A DNA stretch of 52,220 nt from Cryobacterium sp. Y50 (GCF_002929805.1 NZ_PJJM01000085.1:24863-77082); one strand, 5' to 3'. Counted from the first letter of the stretch, positions 25,083 through 33,983 are shown. Made by a program: numbers and translations. The notes: generated by a model not told the origin, from the letters alone.

Positions 25083-26066
25083 ATGGCCGAACTGGCACGC
25101 GATACCCTGCGTGAAATGCAGCTGCGAATGTTGAGAATCCGAGCGTTCGATGAGCGCGCATCCAAGATGGTGAAACGAGGCCACATTCCCGGCACCGTTC
25201 ATACCAGCATCGGGCAAGAAGCCCAGGTCGTGGGCGCCACTATGGCCCTTGGCTCCGGTGATTACATGAGTGGAAACCACCGAAGCCACGGGCACCCCAT
25301 CGGAAAAGGCTCACCGCTCGGCCCGCTCATGGCGGAACTCGTAGGTAAGGCGACGGGCGTCTGTAAAGGCAAGGGCGGCTCGCTGCACCTCGCTGACTTC
25401 GCGGTGGGAAGCCTCGGCGAGTCCGGCATCGTGGGGTCCTCGATCCCGATCGCCAATGGAGCAGCACTCTCGTCGAAGGTGTTGAACAACGGCAAAGTAG
25501 CGCTCGCCTTCTTCGGCGATGGAGCAGCAAATCAGGGTGTCCTCTACGAGTCGATGAACATGGCCGGCGTGTGGGAACTCCCGATGATCTTTCTGTGCGA
25601 AAACAACCAGTACGCGCTGAGCACCCCGGCACACACCGTGACATCGGGCATCATTTCCGAACGTGCCGCTGGCTTCGGGATGCCCGGAATCAGAGTTGAA
25701 GAAGGACAAGATGTTCTGGCTGTCTACGACGCGGTCTCCGCAGCAGTAGCACGGGCGCGCGCCGGGGACGGCCCCACACTGGTGGAGGTAATGACCTACC
25801 GGTACAACGAACACTCTGAAGGGCTGAGATTAGGCACGGATTACCGAAACGCCGATGAGCGCGAGGCCTGGTTGAAAAAAGATCCGATTATGCTCTTTCG
25901 CCACTATTTGGCATCGCAGGGATTTTCTGACGATGAGCTTGATGGTCTCCAAGCTACTGCGCTCGCCGAGGTCGACGCGGCTGTCGCATTCTCAGACGCG
26001 AGTCCCTACCCCGATCTTTCGGTCGCCTTCGACGACCTCTACAGCGACAAGGAGTCCGCAGCATGA
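25083..26066 (+). CDS. Thiamine-diphosphate dehydrogenase E1 alpha (acetoin/pyruvate dehydrogenase type)
   Basis: Alpha subunit of a heterotetrameric TPP enzyme that decarboxylates a 2-oxo acid or cleaves an acyloin and passes the acyl group to a lipoyl arm. At 327 residues it has the short form seen in acetoin dehydrogenases (AcoA). The TPP/magnesium motif starts at GDG (145-147) and ends at NN (174-175): FFGDGAANQGVLYESMNMA then LCENNQYA. Substrate-side segments are GTVHTSIGQEAQ and GKGGSLHLAD. The start ATG at 25083 has AAAGG upstream and is preferred to the longer frame from 25047. It overlaps the beta gene by 4 bp. Confidence 0.87.
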   Translation: MAELARDTLREMQLRMLRIRAFDERASKMVKRGHIPGTVHTSIGQEAQVVGATMALGSGDYMSGNHRSHGHPIGKGSPLGPLMAELVGKATGVCKGKGGSLHLADFAVGSLGESGIVGSSIPIANGAALSSKVLNNGKVALAFFGDGAANQGVLYESMNMAGVWELPMIFLCENNQYALSTPAHTVTSGIISERAAGFGMPGIRVEEGQDVLAVYDAVSAAVARARAGDGPTLVEVMTYRYNEHSEGLRLGTDYRNADEREAWLKKDPIMLFRHYLASQGFSDDELDGLQATALAEVDAAVAFSDASPYPDLSVAFDDLYSDKESAA

Positions 26067-27091
26067 CTGTGATGAGCTATTTGGGTGCTATTGGCGCAGC
26101 CCAGCGCGAGGCCATGGACGCCGACGAGCGCGTCATCATCATCGGCGAAGACGTAGAAGCGAATGTCTATGGCACTACCGGCGGCGGGAAATCCCGCAGT
26201 GACAAGGGTGATTTTCTGCAGCGGTACGGCAGGAACCGCATTCGCAACACCCCGATCTCTGAGGAGGGCATTGTCGGCGCGGCCGCTGGTGCTGCGATGA
26301 CCGGGTTGCGCCCGATAGTCGACCTCTCCTACTCGAGCTTCCTCTACATGGCTATGGACCAGTTCGTGAATCAGGTGGCGAAAAACCGGTACATGTTCGG
26401 CGGCCAGGCCTCGATGCCCGTGGTCTTCCGCTCTGCCATGTTCTATGGACTGAACACCGGCGCGCACCACTCGGACCGTCCATATCCGATGTTCATGAAC
26501 GTCCCTGGACTAAAAATCATCGCCCCCGCCACACCCGCAGACGCAAAAGGGCTGCTCCGCTCCGCGGTCGATTCGGACGATCCAATTCTCAGCTTCGAGG
26601 CCTGCCTCCTGTGGAGCACGAAGGAGGACGTAGACGAGAACGAGTTTTGGATTCCACTTGGCGTGGCACGCACGGCGCGAGTAGGAACAGATGTCACCGT
26701 CGTAGCCATCTCAAGCTCAGTGCCGGAGGCTGTTGCTGCAGCGGAAGAACTCGCAAAGGAAGGCGTGTCCGTCGAGGTCATTGATCCACGAACGCTCGTT
26801 CCGCTCGACCGTGGTGCCATTTTACGGTCGGTGGCGAAGACGGGTCGCTTGGTCGTAGCCGAGCCGGCGCACCGCACCTGCGGTGCAGCGGCAGAGATCA
26901 GTGCGCTCGTCGCGGAAGAAATCTTTGATTCCCTGAAAGCCCCGATCATTCGTGTTACGGCACCGGATATGCAAATTCCCTTTAGCCCCTCGCTCGAAAA
27001 GCAGATGTACCCGACGAAGGCCACCATTGCGGCCGCCATCCGGCGCGTCGTCGACCTGCCGGCGCTTCAGCCGGTCGCAGCCGCAGTTTAA
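26063..27091 (+). CDS. Thiamine-diphosphate dehydrogenase E1 beta
   Basis: Beta subunit of 342 residues. The N-terminal transketolase-like domain has IIIGEDVEANVYGTTGG and TPISEEGIVGAAAGAAMTGL, whose Glu contacts the TPP aminopyrimidine. The central segment has GAHHSDRPYPMFMNVPGLKI, and the C-terminal domain has VIDPRTLVPLDRGAI. AAGGAG stands upstream of the ATG at 26063. The typical AcoB HSQ(S/Y)PE-type motif reads HHSDRPYPMF here, so the loop near the active site differs from both pyruvate and acetoin enzymes I know; this may reflect a different donor. The lipoyl gene follows after 18 bp. Confidence 0.87.
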   Translation: MTVMSYLGAIGAAQREAMDADERVIIIGEDVEANVYGTTGGGKSRSDKGDFLQRYGRNRIRNTPISEEGIVGAAAGAAMTGLRPIVDLSYSSFLYMAMDQFVNQVAKNRYMFGGQASMPVVFRSAMFYGLNTGAHHSDRPYPMFMNVPGLKIIAPATPADAKGLLRSAVDSDDPILSFEACLLWSTKEDVDENEFWIPLGVARTARVGTDVTVVAISSSVPEAVAAAEELAKEGVSVEVIDPRTLVPLDRGAILRSVAKTGRLVVAEPAHRTCGAAAEISALVAEEIFDSLKAPIIRVTAPDMQIPFSPSLEKQMYPTKATIAAAIRRVVDLPALQPVAAAV

Positions 27092-27109
27092 TAACGAAAG
27101 AGGAATCAG

Positions 27110-27352
27110 ATGGCGCGTATAGATGTATTGCTGCCCCAGTGGGGAATGGGAATGAGCGAAGGGGCAATCGTCGAGTGGCTCAAGAAGGTGGGCGATCACG
27201 TCGATGAAGACGAACCCCTGGCGGAGGTTGAGGCGGAGAAGGTTGAGGAAACCCTCGAGTCACCTGCCACGGGAACCCTGGTTGAGATCTTGGTTGAGGA
27301 AGGTGCCTCAGTCGAGGTCCGCACCATTCTCGCTGTGATCGAAACCGACTAA
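27110..27352 (+). CDS. Free-standing lipoyl-domain carrier protein
   Basis: Eighty-residue protein consisting of a single lipoyl domain: DVLLPQWGMGMSEGAIVEWL, a GDHV turn, and the hairpin EAEKVEETLESPATG with Lys44 as the lipoylation site. The N- and C-termini stop exactly at the domain borders, so it is not a fragment of a fused E2. In usual complexes this domain is fused to the E2 core by a linker. Here the E2 catalytic domain is a separate gene 4 kb downstream (31583). It must act as a mobile carrier between E1, E2 and E3. AGAGGA precedes the ATG. Confidence 0.88.
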   Translation: MARIDVLLPQWGMGMSEGAIVEWLKKVGDHVDEDEPLAEVEAEKVEETLESPATGTLVEILVEEGASVEVRTILAVIETD

Positions 27353-27390
27353 ACGCGAGCCTCAACGAAAACAACGAAGCAGGAGGAGCC

Positions 27391-29118
27391 ATGAGCGCAT
27401 CTTTAGTGAACGCCGGGGACACCCGCGCACCCTATGACCTCGTCGTCGTGGGTGCCGGAATTAATGGACTCGGCATAGCGCGCGACGCTGCTGCGCGAGG
27501 CTTGCGAACCATTGTCATCGATCAGGAAGACATTTGCAGCGGTGTGTCCGCGTGGTCGGGGCGACTCATTCATGGTGGTCTCCGATACCTGGAGCATAAG
27601 GACTTCGCCCTGGTTCGCGAATCCCTGAAAGAGCGCGAGCGTCTCTTCACGCTCGCACCGCACCTCGTGAAGCCTGTACCGCTTCTCATGCCCTTCTACG
27701 CCCGCAACAAGCGGCCGTCGTGGTTGATTCGCCTCGGCATGATCGCCTACGACGTACTCTCGTGGGACAAGAAGCAACCCAATCACAGCATTCTGACGAA
27801 GCGCGCGGTGCTGTCCCGCTTCACCGGGATGGAGCCGGCCGGACTCACAGGTTCCGCAGTTTTTATCGACGGACAGGTTGAATACGCTGAGCGCCTTTGT
27901 GTCGAACTCGCGGTAGCAGCAAAGAGTGACGGGGCCGACATCGTCACCCACTCCCGAGTCGATGGGCTGCTGAAGTCCGACTCTCATGTGACCGGCGTCG
28001 AGTACACCGATTCCATCACGGGAGAACGTCATTCCGTGCACGGACGCGTGGTCATGAACGCCGCAGGCCCGTGGGTCGACCGCTTGCTGGCTGGCTTTGG
28101 GGGAGTCAATTCACCCCGATTCATCGGCGGCTCCAAAGGCAGCCATATTGTAGTAGCCCCGTTCCCCGGGGCGCCTCGCGACGTCGTGTACTACGAGTCG
28201 CAGGCGGATGGCCGTCTGGTCCTCGTCATACCGTGGATGAAGAGATATCTCATCGGGTGCACCGACAACCTCTACAACGAGGAACCGGACTCGGCTCGCG
28301 CGGAACAATCGGAGATTGACTACCTACTCAACGAGGTCAACACTCTCGTGCCAGGTGCGAAACTCAGCACCGACGATGTTCTTTACACGTACAGCGGAGT
28401 GCGACCATTGCCGTACGCACCGGGTGTGCCCGAATGGAAGATTCCGCGCAGTCACATCATCCACGACCACGCTGAAGACGGTGTCGAAGGCCTCTTCTCT
28501 GTTATCGGCGGCAAGCTCACGACGTTCCGACAGCTCTCTGAGGACGCCGTCGACTTGGCGCTTCGCAGCCTTGGGGCCAAGAAGATCAAAACAATTACTC
28601 TGACCAGTCCCCTTCCTGGTGCGCGAGTCGCAAACTACGATGCATTCTCGAAGGCGTTCATTGCGAACGGTGCTCTGCCAACGTCAGTGGCGAAGCGCCT
28701 CCTCGCTCTGTACGGAGTACGGGCAGCGAACATAGTGGCTCTCGTGAGTAACGATGCCAGTCTTGCTGAGATCGTCGACGAGAAGTCAGGGGCTCTGGCC
28801 GCTGAAGTGGTCTTCGCCATCAATGAAGAATTTGCCCGAACTCTCACGGACGTTATGGCCCGACGTCTTTTACTGGCGTTTGAACCGGATCACGGTATTC
28901 AGGGCGCCGAACGGATCGCGGAGATCATGGCGGCAAACAACGGCTGGGCTGAAGACCGTATCCAGAATGAGATCGACGGCTACGTCGAGTGGCTCGGCCA
29001 CCTAGCAGTCCCCGGCCGACCCACAGCGCAAATTCCGGGTCGTGCGACATCCGATGCACGGGAAAGCGAGTTGACCGTCGACGACGTCGGTCTCCAGAGC
29101 GGCCGGGCAGACCTATGA
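27391..29118 (+). CDS. GlpD-like FAD-dependent polyol-phosphate dehydrogenase
   Basis: Flavoprotein of 575 residues related to aerobic glycerol-3-phosphate dehydrogenase, which passes electrons to the quinone pool at the membrane. The FAD motif is VVVGAGINGLGIARDAAARG near residue 20, followed by the family signature SGRLIHGGLRYLEH. The substrate-side stretch has FIGGSKGSHIVV and VLVIPWMKRYLIGCTD, with YSGVRPL and SVIGGKLTTFRQLSED near the C-terminal third. AGGAGG lies 5 bases before the ATG. In erythritol operons of Brucella a GlpD homologue (EryB) oxidises erythritol phosphate, so the name does not fix the substrate as glycerol 3-phosphate. Overlaps the kinase gene by 4 bp. Confidence 0.85.
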   Translation: MSASLVNAGDTRAPYDLVVVGAGINGLGIARDAAARGLRTIVIDQEDICSGVSAWSGRLIHGGLRYLEHKDFALVRESLKERERLFTLAPHLVKPVPLLMPFYARNKRPSWLIRLGMIAYDVLSWDKKQPNHSILTKRAVLSRFTGMEPAGLTGSAVFIDGQVEYAERLCVELAVAAKSDGADIVTHSRVDGLLKSDSHVTGVEYTDSITGERHSVHGRVVMNAAGPWVDRLLAGFGGVNSPRFIGGSKGSHIVVAPFPGAPRDVVYYESQADGRLVLVIPWMKRYLIGCTDNLYNEEPDSARAEQSEIDYLLNEVNTLVPGAKLSTDDVLYTYSGVRPLPYAPGVPEWKIPRSHIIHDHAEDGVEGLFSVIGGKLTTFRQLSEDAVDLALRSLGAKKIKTITLTSPLPGARVANYDAFSKAFIANGALPTSVAKRLLALYGVRAANIVALVSNDASLAEIVDEKSGALAAEVVFAINEEFARTLTDVMARRLLLAFEPDHGIQGAERIAEIMAANNGWAEDRIQNEIDGYVEWLGHLAVPGRPTAQIPGRATSDARESELTVDDVGLQSGRADL

Positions 29119-30674
29119 CAGGCCGCTATGTTCTCGCGCTCGACGAAGGATCGAGCAGCGCGAGGGCGGTACTCGTCGATACGGACGGGCGGATCGTCGC
29201 CGAGGCATCAAATTCGCTCACGCCCCTTTTTCCCAACCACGGCTGGGTCGAGCTTGACCCGGCCCAGCTGTGGACTGCGATGCGGGCAGCAATCGACGAG
29301 GTAATGGATCGGTCGGGGCTGACGGCGCGCGATATCGCAACGGTCGGGGTGACAACTCACCGGGAGACCTGTCTGATCTGGAACCGATCCAATTCCATCC
29401 CCGTACACAACGCGATCATGTGGTCTTCTCATCAGACCGATGAGATCGTGCAGCGCTGGTCAGACATGGGGCTCGACGCGGAGATCCGAACGCATACCGG
29501 CCTGCGAAACGACTCGTTTTTTTCAGCGCCAAAACTGGCCTGGTTCCTCGAAAATGTCCAAGGACTCAAAGCGCTGGCAGGCACGGGCGCCTACGCTGCC
29601 GGAACAGTCGACACCTGGCTTGTCTGGAACCTCACTGGCGGTCGAGAGCACGTCACCGATGCGACATCGGCGTCGCGGACGGCATTGCTCAACATTGACG
29701 ATCTCGTGTGGGACGAGAGGCTCTGCGACGTATACGGAATCCCGCGGGAGCTACTCCCCGAGGTTCGCGCTTCCAATTCGCACTTCGGCTTCCTTGACCC
29801 CAGCATTTTGCCCGGCGGCGTCGGCCATTACATACCCATCCATGCGATCATCGCTGATCAACAAGCTGGGCTCTTTGGGCAGGGATGTTTCGACGAGGGA
29901 TCAGTCAAGAACACGTTTGGAACCGCTGGCGTGCTCGTCGCAAATGTTGGCCGTAGCCCACTGCTCCTGACCGGAATGACTACCAGTGTGGCGATGAACA
30001 TTCCTGGGCTCACTTCCTATGAGGTCGAAGGGGTGGTATTCCACAGTGGGCAGACGCTTCATTGGTTGCGAGACAAGATGCGGGCAGTCGGATCCGTTGC
30101 GGAGATGGAGCGAATCGCAGAACGTGTCACGGACACTCAGGGCGTCTATTTTGTTCCCGCTTTCGCCGGTCTCTGCGACCCATACTGGGACAAGAACGTC
30201 CGTGCATCGATTTTTGGGTTGACTCTTGACACAGGCATCGACCAAATTGTTCGCGCGGCGCTGGAAGCTATGGCCTATCAAACGCGCGACAACCTTGATG
30301 CCCTGCGCGCCGGCGGCATGAACGTGACATCGCTCAAGGTAGATGGAAAAGCGGTCTGCAATAACTTTCTGTGCCAGTTCCAAGCAGACATTCTCGGCCT
30401 GCCGGTCGTTCGGCCGGAGGGCCTCGAGCGCACCGCTCTCGGAGTTGCCTATATTGCCGGAGCAGAGGTGGGTCTGTGGAACGCGCAAGATCTTGTGCGC
30501 GAAACGTGGCGCGCGGAGCGAGTATTCGAGCCCCGCATGAGTAGAGACCGACGCGACCAGCTTTACGGCGGTTGGCAGGCCGCCGTACGATCCGCGCGCA
30601 TGATGCAGCCGGCACCGCCTCACCCGACTAAAGGGAGGGTCTCAGATTCCGTCCCGATACTGGCCGAACACTGA
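29115..30674 (+). CDS. GlpK-like FGGY kinase with an altered substrate pocket
   Basis: Kinase of 519 residues close to glycerol kinase. The phosphate loop is LALDEGSSSARAVLVD (glycerol kinases usually have DQGTTS). Of the glycerol contacts of Escherichia coli GlpK, Arg83, Glu84 and Trp103 are kept at the same numbers (THRETCLIW and NAIMW), and the Asp-Gln pair is in ADQQAGLFGQ at 248-249. Tyr135 is replaced by Phe (DSFFSAPK). The IVWQCRRT-type stretch reads IMWSSHQT. A related but larger or deoxy polyol is therefore possible. Start ATG at 29115 overlaps the GlpD-like stop, so both enzymes act in sequence. It is the second FGGY kinase of the operon. Confidence 0.82.
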   Translation: MTGRYVLALDEGSSSARAVLVDTDGRIVAEASNSLTPLFPNHGWVELDPAQLWTAMRAAIDEVMDRSGLTARDIATVGVTTHRETCLIWNRSNSIPVHNAIMWSSHQTDEIVQRWSDMGLDAEIRTHTGLRNDSFFSAPKLAWFLENVQGLKALAGTGAYAAGTVDTWLVWNLTGGREHVTDATSASRTALLNIDDLVWDERLCDVYGIPRELLPEVRASNSHFGFLDPSILPGGVGHYIPIHAIIADQQAGLFGQGCFDEGSVKNTFGTAGVLVANVGRSPLLLTGMTTSVAMNIPGLTSYEVEGVVFHSGQTLHWLRDKMRAVGSVAEMERIAERVTDTQGVYFVPAFAGLCDPYWDKNVRASIFGLTLDTGIDQIVRAALEAMAYQTRDNLDALRAGGMNVTSLKVDGKAVCNNFLCQFQADILGLPVVRPEGLERTALGVAYIAGAEVGLWNAQDLVRETWRAERVFEPRMSRDRRDQLYGGWQAAVRSARMMQPAPPHPTKGRVSDSVPILAEH

Positions 30675-30713
30675 CGTGTTGGTCGAAAAACTGAACCAAC
30701 CGAGAGGATCATC

Positions 30714-31583
30714 ATGACCACGAAGACAGCCGAAAACTACGTTGCCCGAGCCCGAGCAGGGGGCTATGCAGTCGGTGGTTTCAATATGCACAACTCCGAG
30801 ACCGCGCAAGCGCTGATCGAAGCGTCAAATCGCGCTCAATCACCAGTTTTCCTGCAGGTTGGGCGGGCGATCGTTCCTCATATGGGCCTCGAGGCGGCCT
30901 ACCGCATGACTCGTCGTGAACTCGATGGTTCAAAAGCGGATGCGGTCATTCACCTCGACCACGGTACGTACGAGGAGGTCTTCGAAGCCTTGCGCCTCGG
31001 ATTTGACTCGATCATGTTCGATGGCTCCCACTTACCGTTCGAAGAAAATTTGAAAACTACGCGTTACGTCGTTCAGGTAGCGCATTCATTCGGCGTCCCG
31101 GTGGAAGCAGAACTGGGCAGTATCCCCGATGCATCCAACGGGATTGACTGGTCAGCGCACTACACCAACGTCGACGAAGCCGAAAGATTCGTGGCAGAAA
31201 CCGGTGTCGATTTCCTGGCGATCTCGGCAGGTGTGATGCACGGCATCACATCCGGTGATCCTCTGCCCCTGGACATCGAACGAATCCAGCGCATTCGCGA
31301 TGTCACGGGCGTTCCCCTCGTTCTGCACGGTGCTTCGGGAGTGCCGGCGTCGGATATCAGAGCCGCGATCGCGGCTGGTGTGCACAAGCTGAACGCCGAT
31401 ACCGATCTCCGCCATGCCTTTCGCCGCGGTATTGAAGAGACCTGGGCCCAGGGTGACCGCCAGCTCGAAGACGCCATGTCTGAAGGAAAGCGCCAGATGA
31501 TCGAGGCGACGATCGCAAAGATGCGCGAGTACGGGTGTGCCGGTGTCTCGACGACCGCCGTTTTGACCGAAGCGCGGGCGTGA
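30714..31583 (+). CDS. Class II (zinc) aldolase, FbaA/GatY/KbaY-like
   Basis: Zinc-dependent aldolase of 289 residues. His80, Asp82 and His83 (VIHLDHGTYEEVF) are the catalytic and metal residues; FDGSHLPFEENLKTT, EAELGSI, GVMHGI, HGASGVP and KLNADTDLRHAF supply the rest of the zinc site and the phosphate site. Family members split ketose 1-phosphates or 1,6-bisphosphates into dihydroxyacetone phosphate and an aldehyde. In this operon it likely cuts a phosphorylated ketose downstream of the kinases. GAGAGGA precedes the ATG, and the last base overlaps the E2 start. Confidence 0.88.
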   Translation: MTTKTAENYVARARAGGYAVGGFNMHNSETAQALIEASNRAQSPVFLQVGRAIVPHMGLEAAYRMTRRELDGSKADAVIHLDHGTYEEVFEALRLGFDSIMFDGSHLPFEENLKTTRYVVQVAHSFGVPVEAELGSIPDASNGIDWSAHYTNVDEAERFVAETGVDFLAISAGVMHGITSGDPLPLDIERIQRIRDVTGVPLVLHGASGVPASDIRAAIAAGVHKLNADTDLRHAFRRGIEETWAQGDRQLEDAMSEGKRQMIEATIAKMREYGCAGVSTTAVLTEARA

Positions 31584-32254
31584 TGACGCAACCACTCGAT
31601 CTCGACGAAGGCCAGAGAACCGAATTGAAGGGCATACGTCGAACCGCGGCACGGCGCATGGTCACGGCGTGGGAAGCGCCCGTGTTCCACCTCACGGTGG
31701 AGGTCGACATGACGGAGGCATCGCGTGCCAAGGTCGTCGTGCCGGGGGCGACCGTGACTGACGTGCTTGTTCTCGCAACCGCCCATGCTCTGACCGTTGT
31801 GCCGGCGGTAAATGTTCACGTCGACGGAGAAGCGGTCGTATCTTTCCAACGAGCTCACGTCGGAATAGCGGTCGCCACAGAGAAGGGTCTGACAGTACCG
31901 ATTATTCATAACGCCGATCAATTGGATCTTGACGAGATCGCTGAGCGCAGGCGCGACATCGTCGGTCGTGCGCGTTCCGGCGGGTTGGGGCGCGACGACA
32001 TTACTGGAGGGACCTTCACGATTTCGAATCTCGGCATGCTCGGCGTGACCCGCTTCGATGCCATCGTTAATGCGCCCCAGGCTGCGATCCTGGCGGTTGG
32101 AGCCACGATCCGCCGAAATGTCTGGACTGAGGATGGTGGGGGTTGGCGGCCCATCGCCGAATTAACTCTGACATCGGATCATCGTGCCCTGGATGGAGCG
32201 ATTGCGGCCGAGTTTCTTTCTGCGTTGAAATCTAAACTGGAAGCTCCGGTATAA
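31583..32254 (+). CDS. E2 acyltransferase consisting only of the catalytic domain
   Basis: Protein of 223 residues that matches the dihydrolipoamide acyltransferase core, which moves the acyl group from lipoate to CoA. It starts with the domain itself (ELKGIRRTAARRMVTAWEAP), continues with VGIAVATEKGLTVPIIHNAD and GGTFTISNLGMLGVTRFDAI, and ends with the active-site motif SDHRALDGA (His200, Asp204; the usual form is DHRVVDGA). There is no lipoyl domain and no E3/E1-binding domain, unlike the 400-residue or larger E2 of known complexes. It pairs with the separate lipoyl protein at 27110. No E3 gene is in this operon. The ATG at 31583 overlaps the aldolase stop by one base. Confidence 0.87.
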   Translation: MTQPLDLDEGQRTELKGIRRTAARRMVTAWEAPVFHLTVEVDMTEASRAKVVVPGATVTDVLVLATAHALTVVPAVNVHVDGEAVVSFQRAHVGIAVATEKGLTVPIIHNADQLDLDEIAERRRDIVGRARSGGLGRDDITGGTFTISNLGMLGVTRFDAIVNAPQAAILAVGATIRRNVWTEDGGGWRPIAELTLTSDHRALDGAIAAEFLSALKSKLEAPV

Positions 32255-32310
32255 CAACGTGCATGCAATGTCGGCGGGGGCTCGCAGTGCGGGCCGCCGC
32301 TCACTTGGCA

Positions 32311-33276
32311 TCACTCTCGCAGTAGTCGCTCTGCCGTTTCCATATCCGTGACAAGGGTGTCGATCCAATGACCGCGCAGGGCCGCGCGCACAGCCTCGTA
32401 TTTTGACCTTCCGCCAGCGACGGCAAATCGTCCGCCATGAGCGGGCAACTGTGCCAAGGTTACGCCGATCACCAGGGAATCGAGCTCGCTCTCGATCGGG
32501 ATTCCCTCCGCGTCGATGAATCTCAGGTTGATCTGTCCGACGGCGCCAAGTGACTTGACCATTTCGAACTGTTCTACCGTGAAAAAGTTACCGCCCGGTT
32601 CCAGAGGCGCATCGATATTGCAGGTGCCGATACCGACAAGGGCCACGTTCAGCTCGTCCAGCGCCGCGATCGCTTCGCGAGTGTGCACGTCGTAGTTCAT
32701 CATCGCGTCACGCACTTCCGCAGAAGACAGAACCCCGGGAGCGCGGATGAATAGGGGCGTTCCTCCGACGAGGTCGGCAAATCGCTGGGTGGATTGGGTG
32801 GAATCATGCTGCAGCTGTGGCGGGCCGACGTCCCCAAGCATCTCAACGATGCGAGTGGCGTCGGACCTTTTCTTCGACGGTTCGAGGGCAGCCACGAGCG
32901 AACGCAGGGACCGGCTCCACGAAGTAAAACCAATAGTTTTCCCCGACAGTTGCATTGCCCCAAGGATGAGCGCGGCGGCCTCACCGAGGTCGCGGTTGAT
33001 GCCGGCCTCATCGCTCGGATCCAGCGCCTCCACGACGTGAACTTGGGACAACCCATAGCGAGCCTGAAGATCCTCTTCGATCTCCGCGTGTAGACCCTCC
33101 GGGATGACGACAATCGTTCGGACAATCTTCGCTTGCTCGGCTGCTTGAAGAAGCCGGGAGACGCGCGCCTGCGATATGCCCAAGCTTGACGCGATCTCGA
33201 TCTGACGAATGCCGTGCGTGTAGTACATGCGCGCCACTTTTGTCATGAATCGGCGCAGTTCCAAATCAGCAGCCAC
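32311..33276 (-). CDS. SorC/DeoR-type sugar-binding transcriptional regulator
   Basis: Regulator of 321 residues with an N-terminal HTH (MYYTHGIRQIEIASSLGIS, then QARVSRLLQAAE) and a C-terminal SorC-type effector domain (GKTIGFTSWSRSLRSLVAAL, VALVGIGTCN, and HGGRFAVAGGRSKYEAVRAA) that binds a phosphorylated sugar. The GTG at 33276 is chosen because GGAGG lies 6 bases upstream; the frame is open to 33354 without a ribosome site. EryD, which controls Brucella erythritol genes, is of this type. It lies 57 bp after and convergent to the long operon. It is the prime candidate for the shared direct-repeat operators. Confidence 0.85.
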   Translation of the reverse strand: MAADLELRRFMTKVARMYYTHGIRQIEIASSLGISQARVSRLLQAAEQAKIVRTIVVIPEGLHAEIEEDLQARYGLSQVHVVEALDPSDEAGINRDLGEAAALILGAMQLSGKTIGFTSWSRSLRSLVAALEPSKKRSDATRIVEMLGDVGPPQLQHDSTQSTQRFADLVGGTPLFIRAPGVLSSAEVRDAMMNYDVHTREAIAALDELNVALVGIGTCNIDAPLEPGGNFFTVEQFEMVKSLGAVGQINLRFIDAEGIPIESELDSLVIGVTLAQLPAHGGRFAVAGGRSKYEAVRAALRGHWIDTLVTDMETAERLLRE

Positions 33277-33362
33277 GACCCCTCCTATCAATAAGTAACG
33301 CAAGTGTATCAAGATTCGCCGCTTGCAAGAATATACATATCGATCTAGGCTCAATACTTAGA

Positions 33363-33983
33363 TTAATCTAATTCACCGGGCAAGGAGGCCGACGGATGGC
33401 GATCCCACGGCGTGTTCGCACTTGTCGCGTTCGTCCAGCCTCGCGTTTTGGCCGCGAAGGCAGCCAAGATTGCGCCGGCAAGGGTTCCGTTCTGCGTTTT
33501 TCGGTCAAGAATCGACGTGACAACATCTTCGAGTGGCACCCAGCGCAGTTTGATATTCACTTCCTCCGCAGTAGGAAGAAAATCGGACACTTCTGCCGAC
33601 AGTTTTCATGCAAGAAAGACTCGGATTGCTTCGTTGCTGCCGCCTGGCGTGGGGAAGAAATCCAGCAGCAGTTCCCAACTCGTGGCGGCAAGTCCAGTTT
33701 CTTCCAACAATTCTCTCCGGGCGGCCGCTGTAGAGTCTCCGTTAGCAGCATCGAGAATGCCAGCTGGCAGCTCCCATTCACATGCCCGTATGGGATGGCG
33801 ATACTGCCGAATCAGGAGGACACGATCGTCCTCGCCCAGGGCCACGATCACAACCGCACCGCGATGAGAGAGATAGCGCCGGGTCAAGATCGTATCGCCA
33901 TATATGACCTCGTCGGATCATATATCCCACACCAGCTCCTCCAAGTCGGTCTTGGTGGAACGTACCTCGTGGTGCTCATGCAC
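33363..33983 (-). pseudogene. NUDIX hydrolase (ADP-ribose pyrophosphatase-like) with two in-frame TGA codons
   Basis: One frame from a GTG at 33983 reads STKTDLEELVWDI, a TGA (33918-33920), SDEVIYGDTILTRRYLSHRG, VALGEDDRVLLIRQYRHP, the NUDIX box GILDAANGDSTAAARREL followed by LEETGL, then GSNEAIRVFLA, a TGA (33606-33608), KLSAEVSDFLPTAEEVNIKL and RWVPLEDVVTSILDRKTQNG. Apart from the two stops the frame is undisturbed. Relatives hydrolyse ADP-ribose and similar nucleotides. Loss must be recent, or the stops are sequencing errors or recoded. It is divergent from the lipoate ligase gene. Confidence 0.75.

Noticed and set aside
33300..33362. A fourth copy of the direct-repeat operator upstream of the SorC-type gene
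   Set aside because: TTGCAAGAATATACAT at about 33323 is only loosely similar and lacks the 19-bp repeat, so autoregulation through the same site is not supported.
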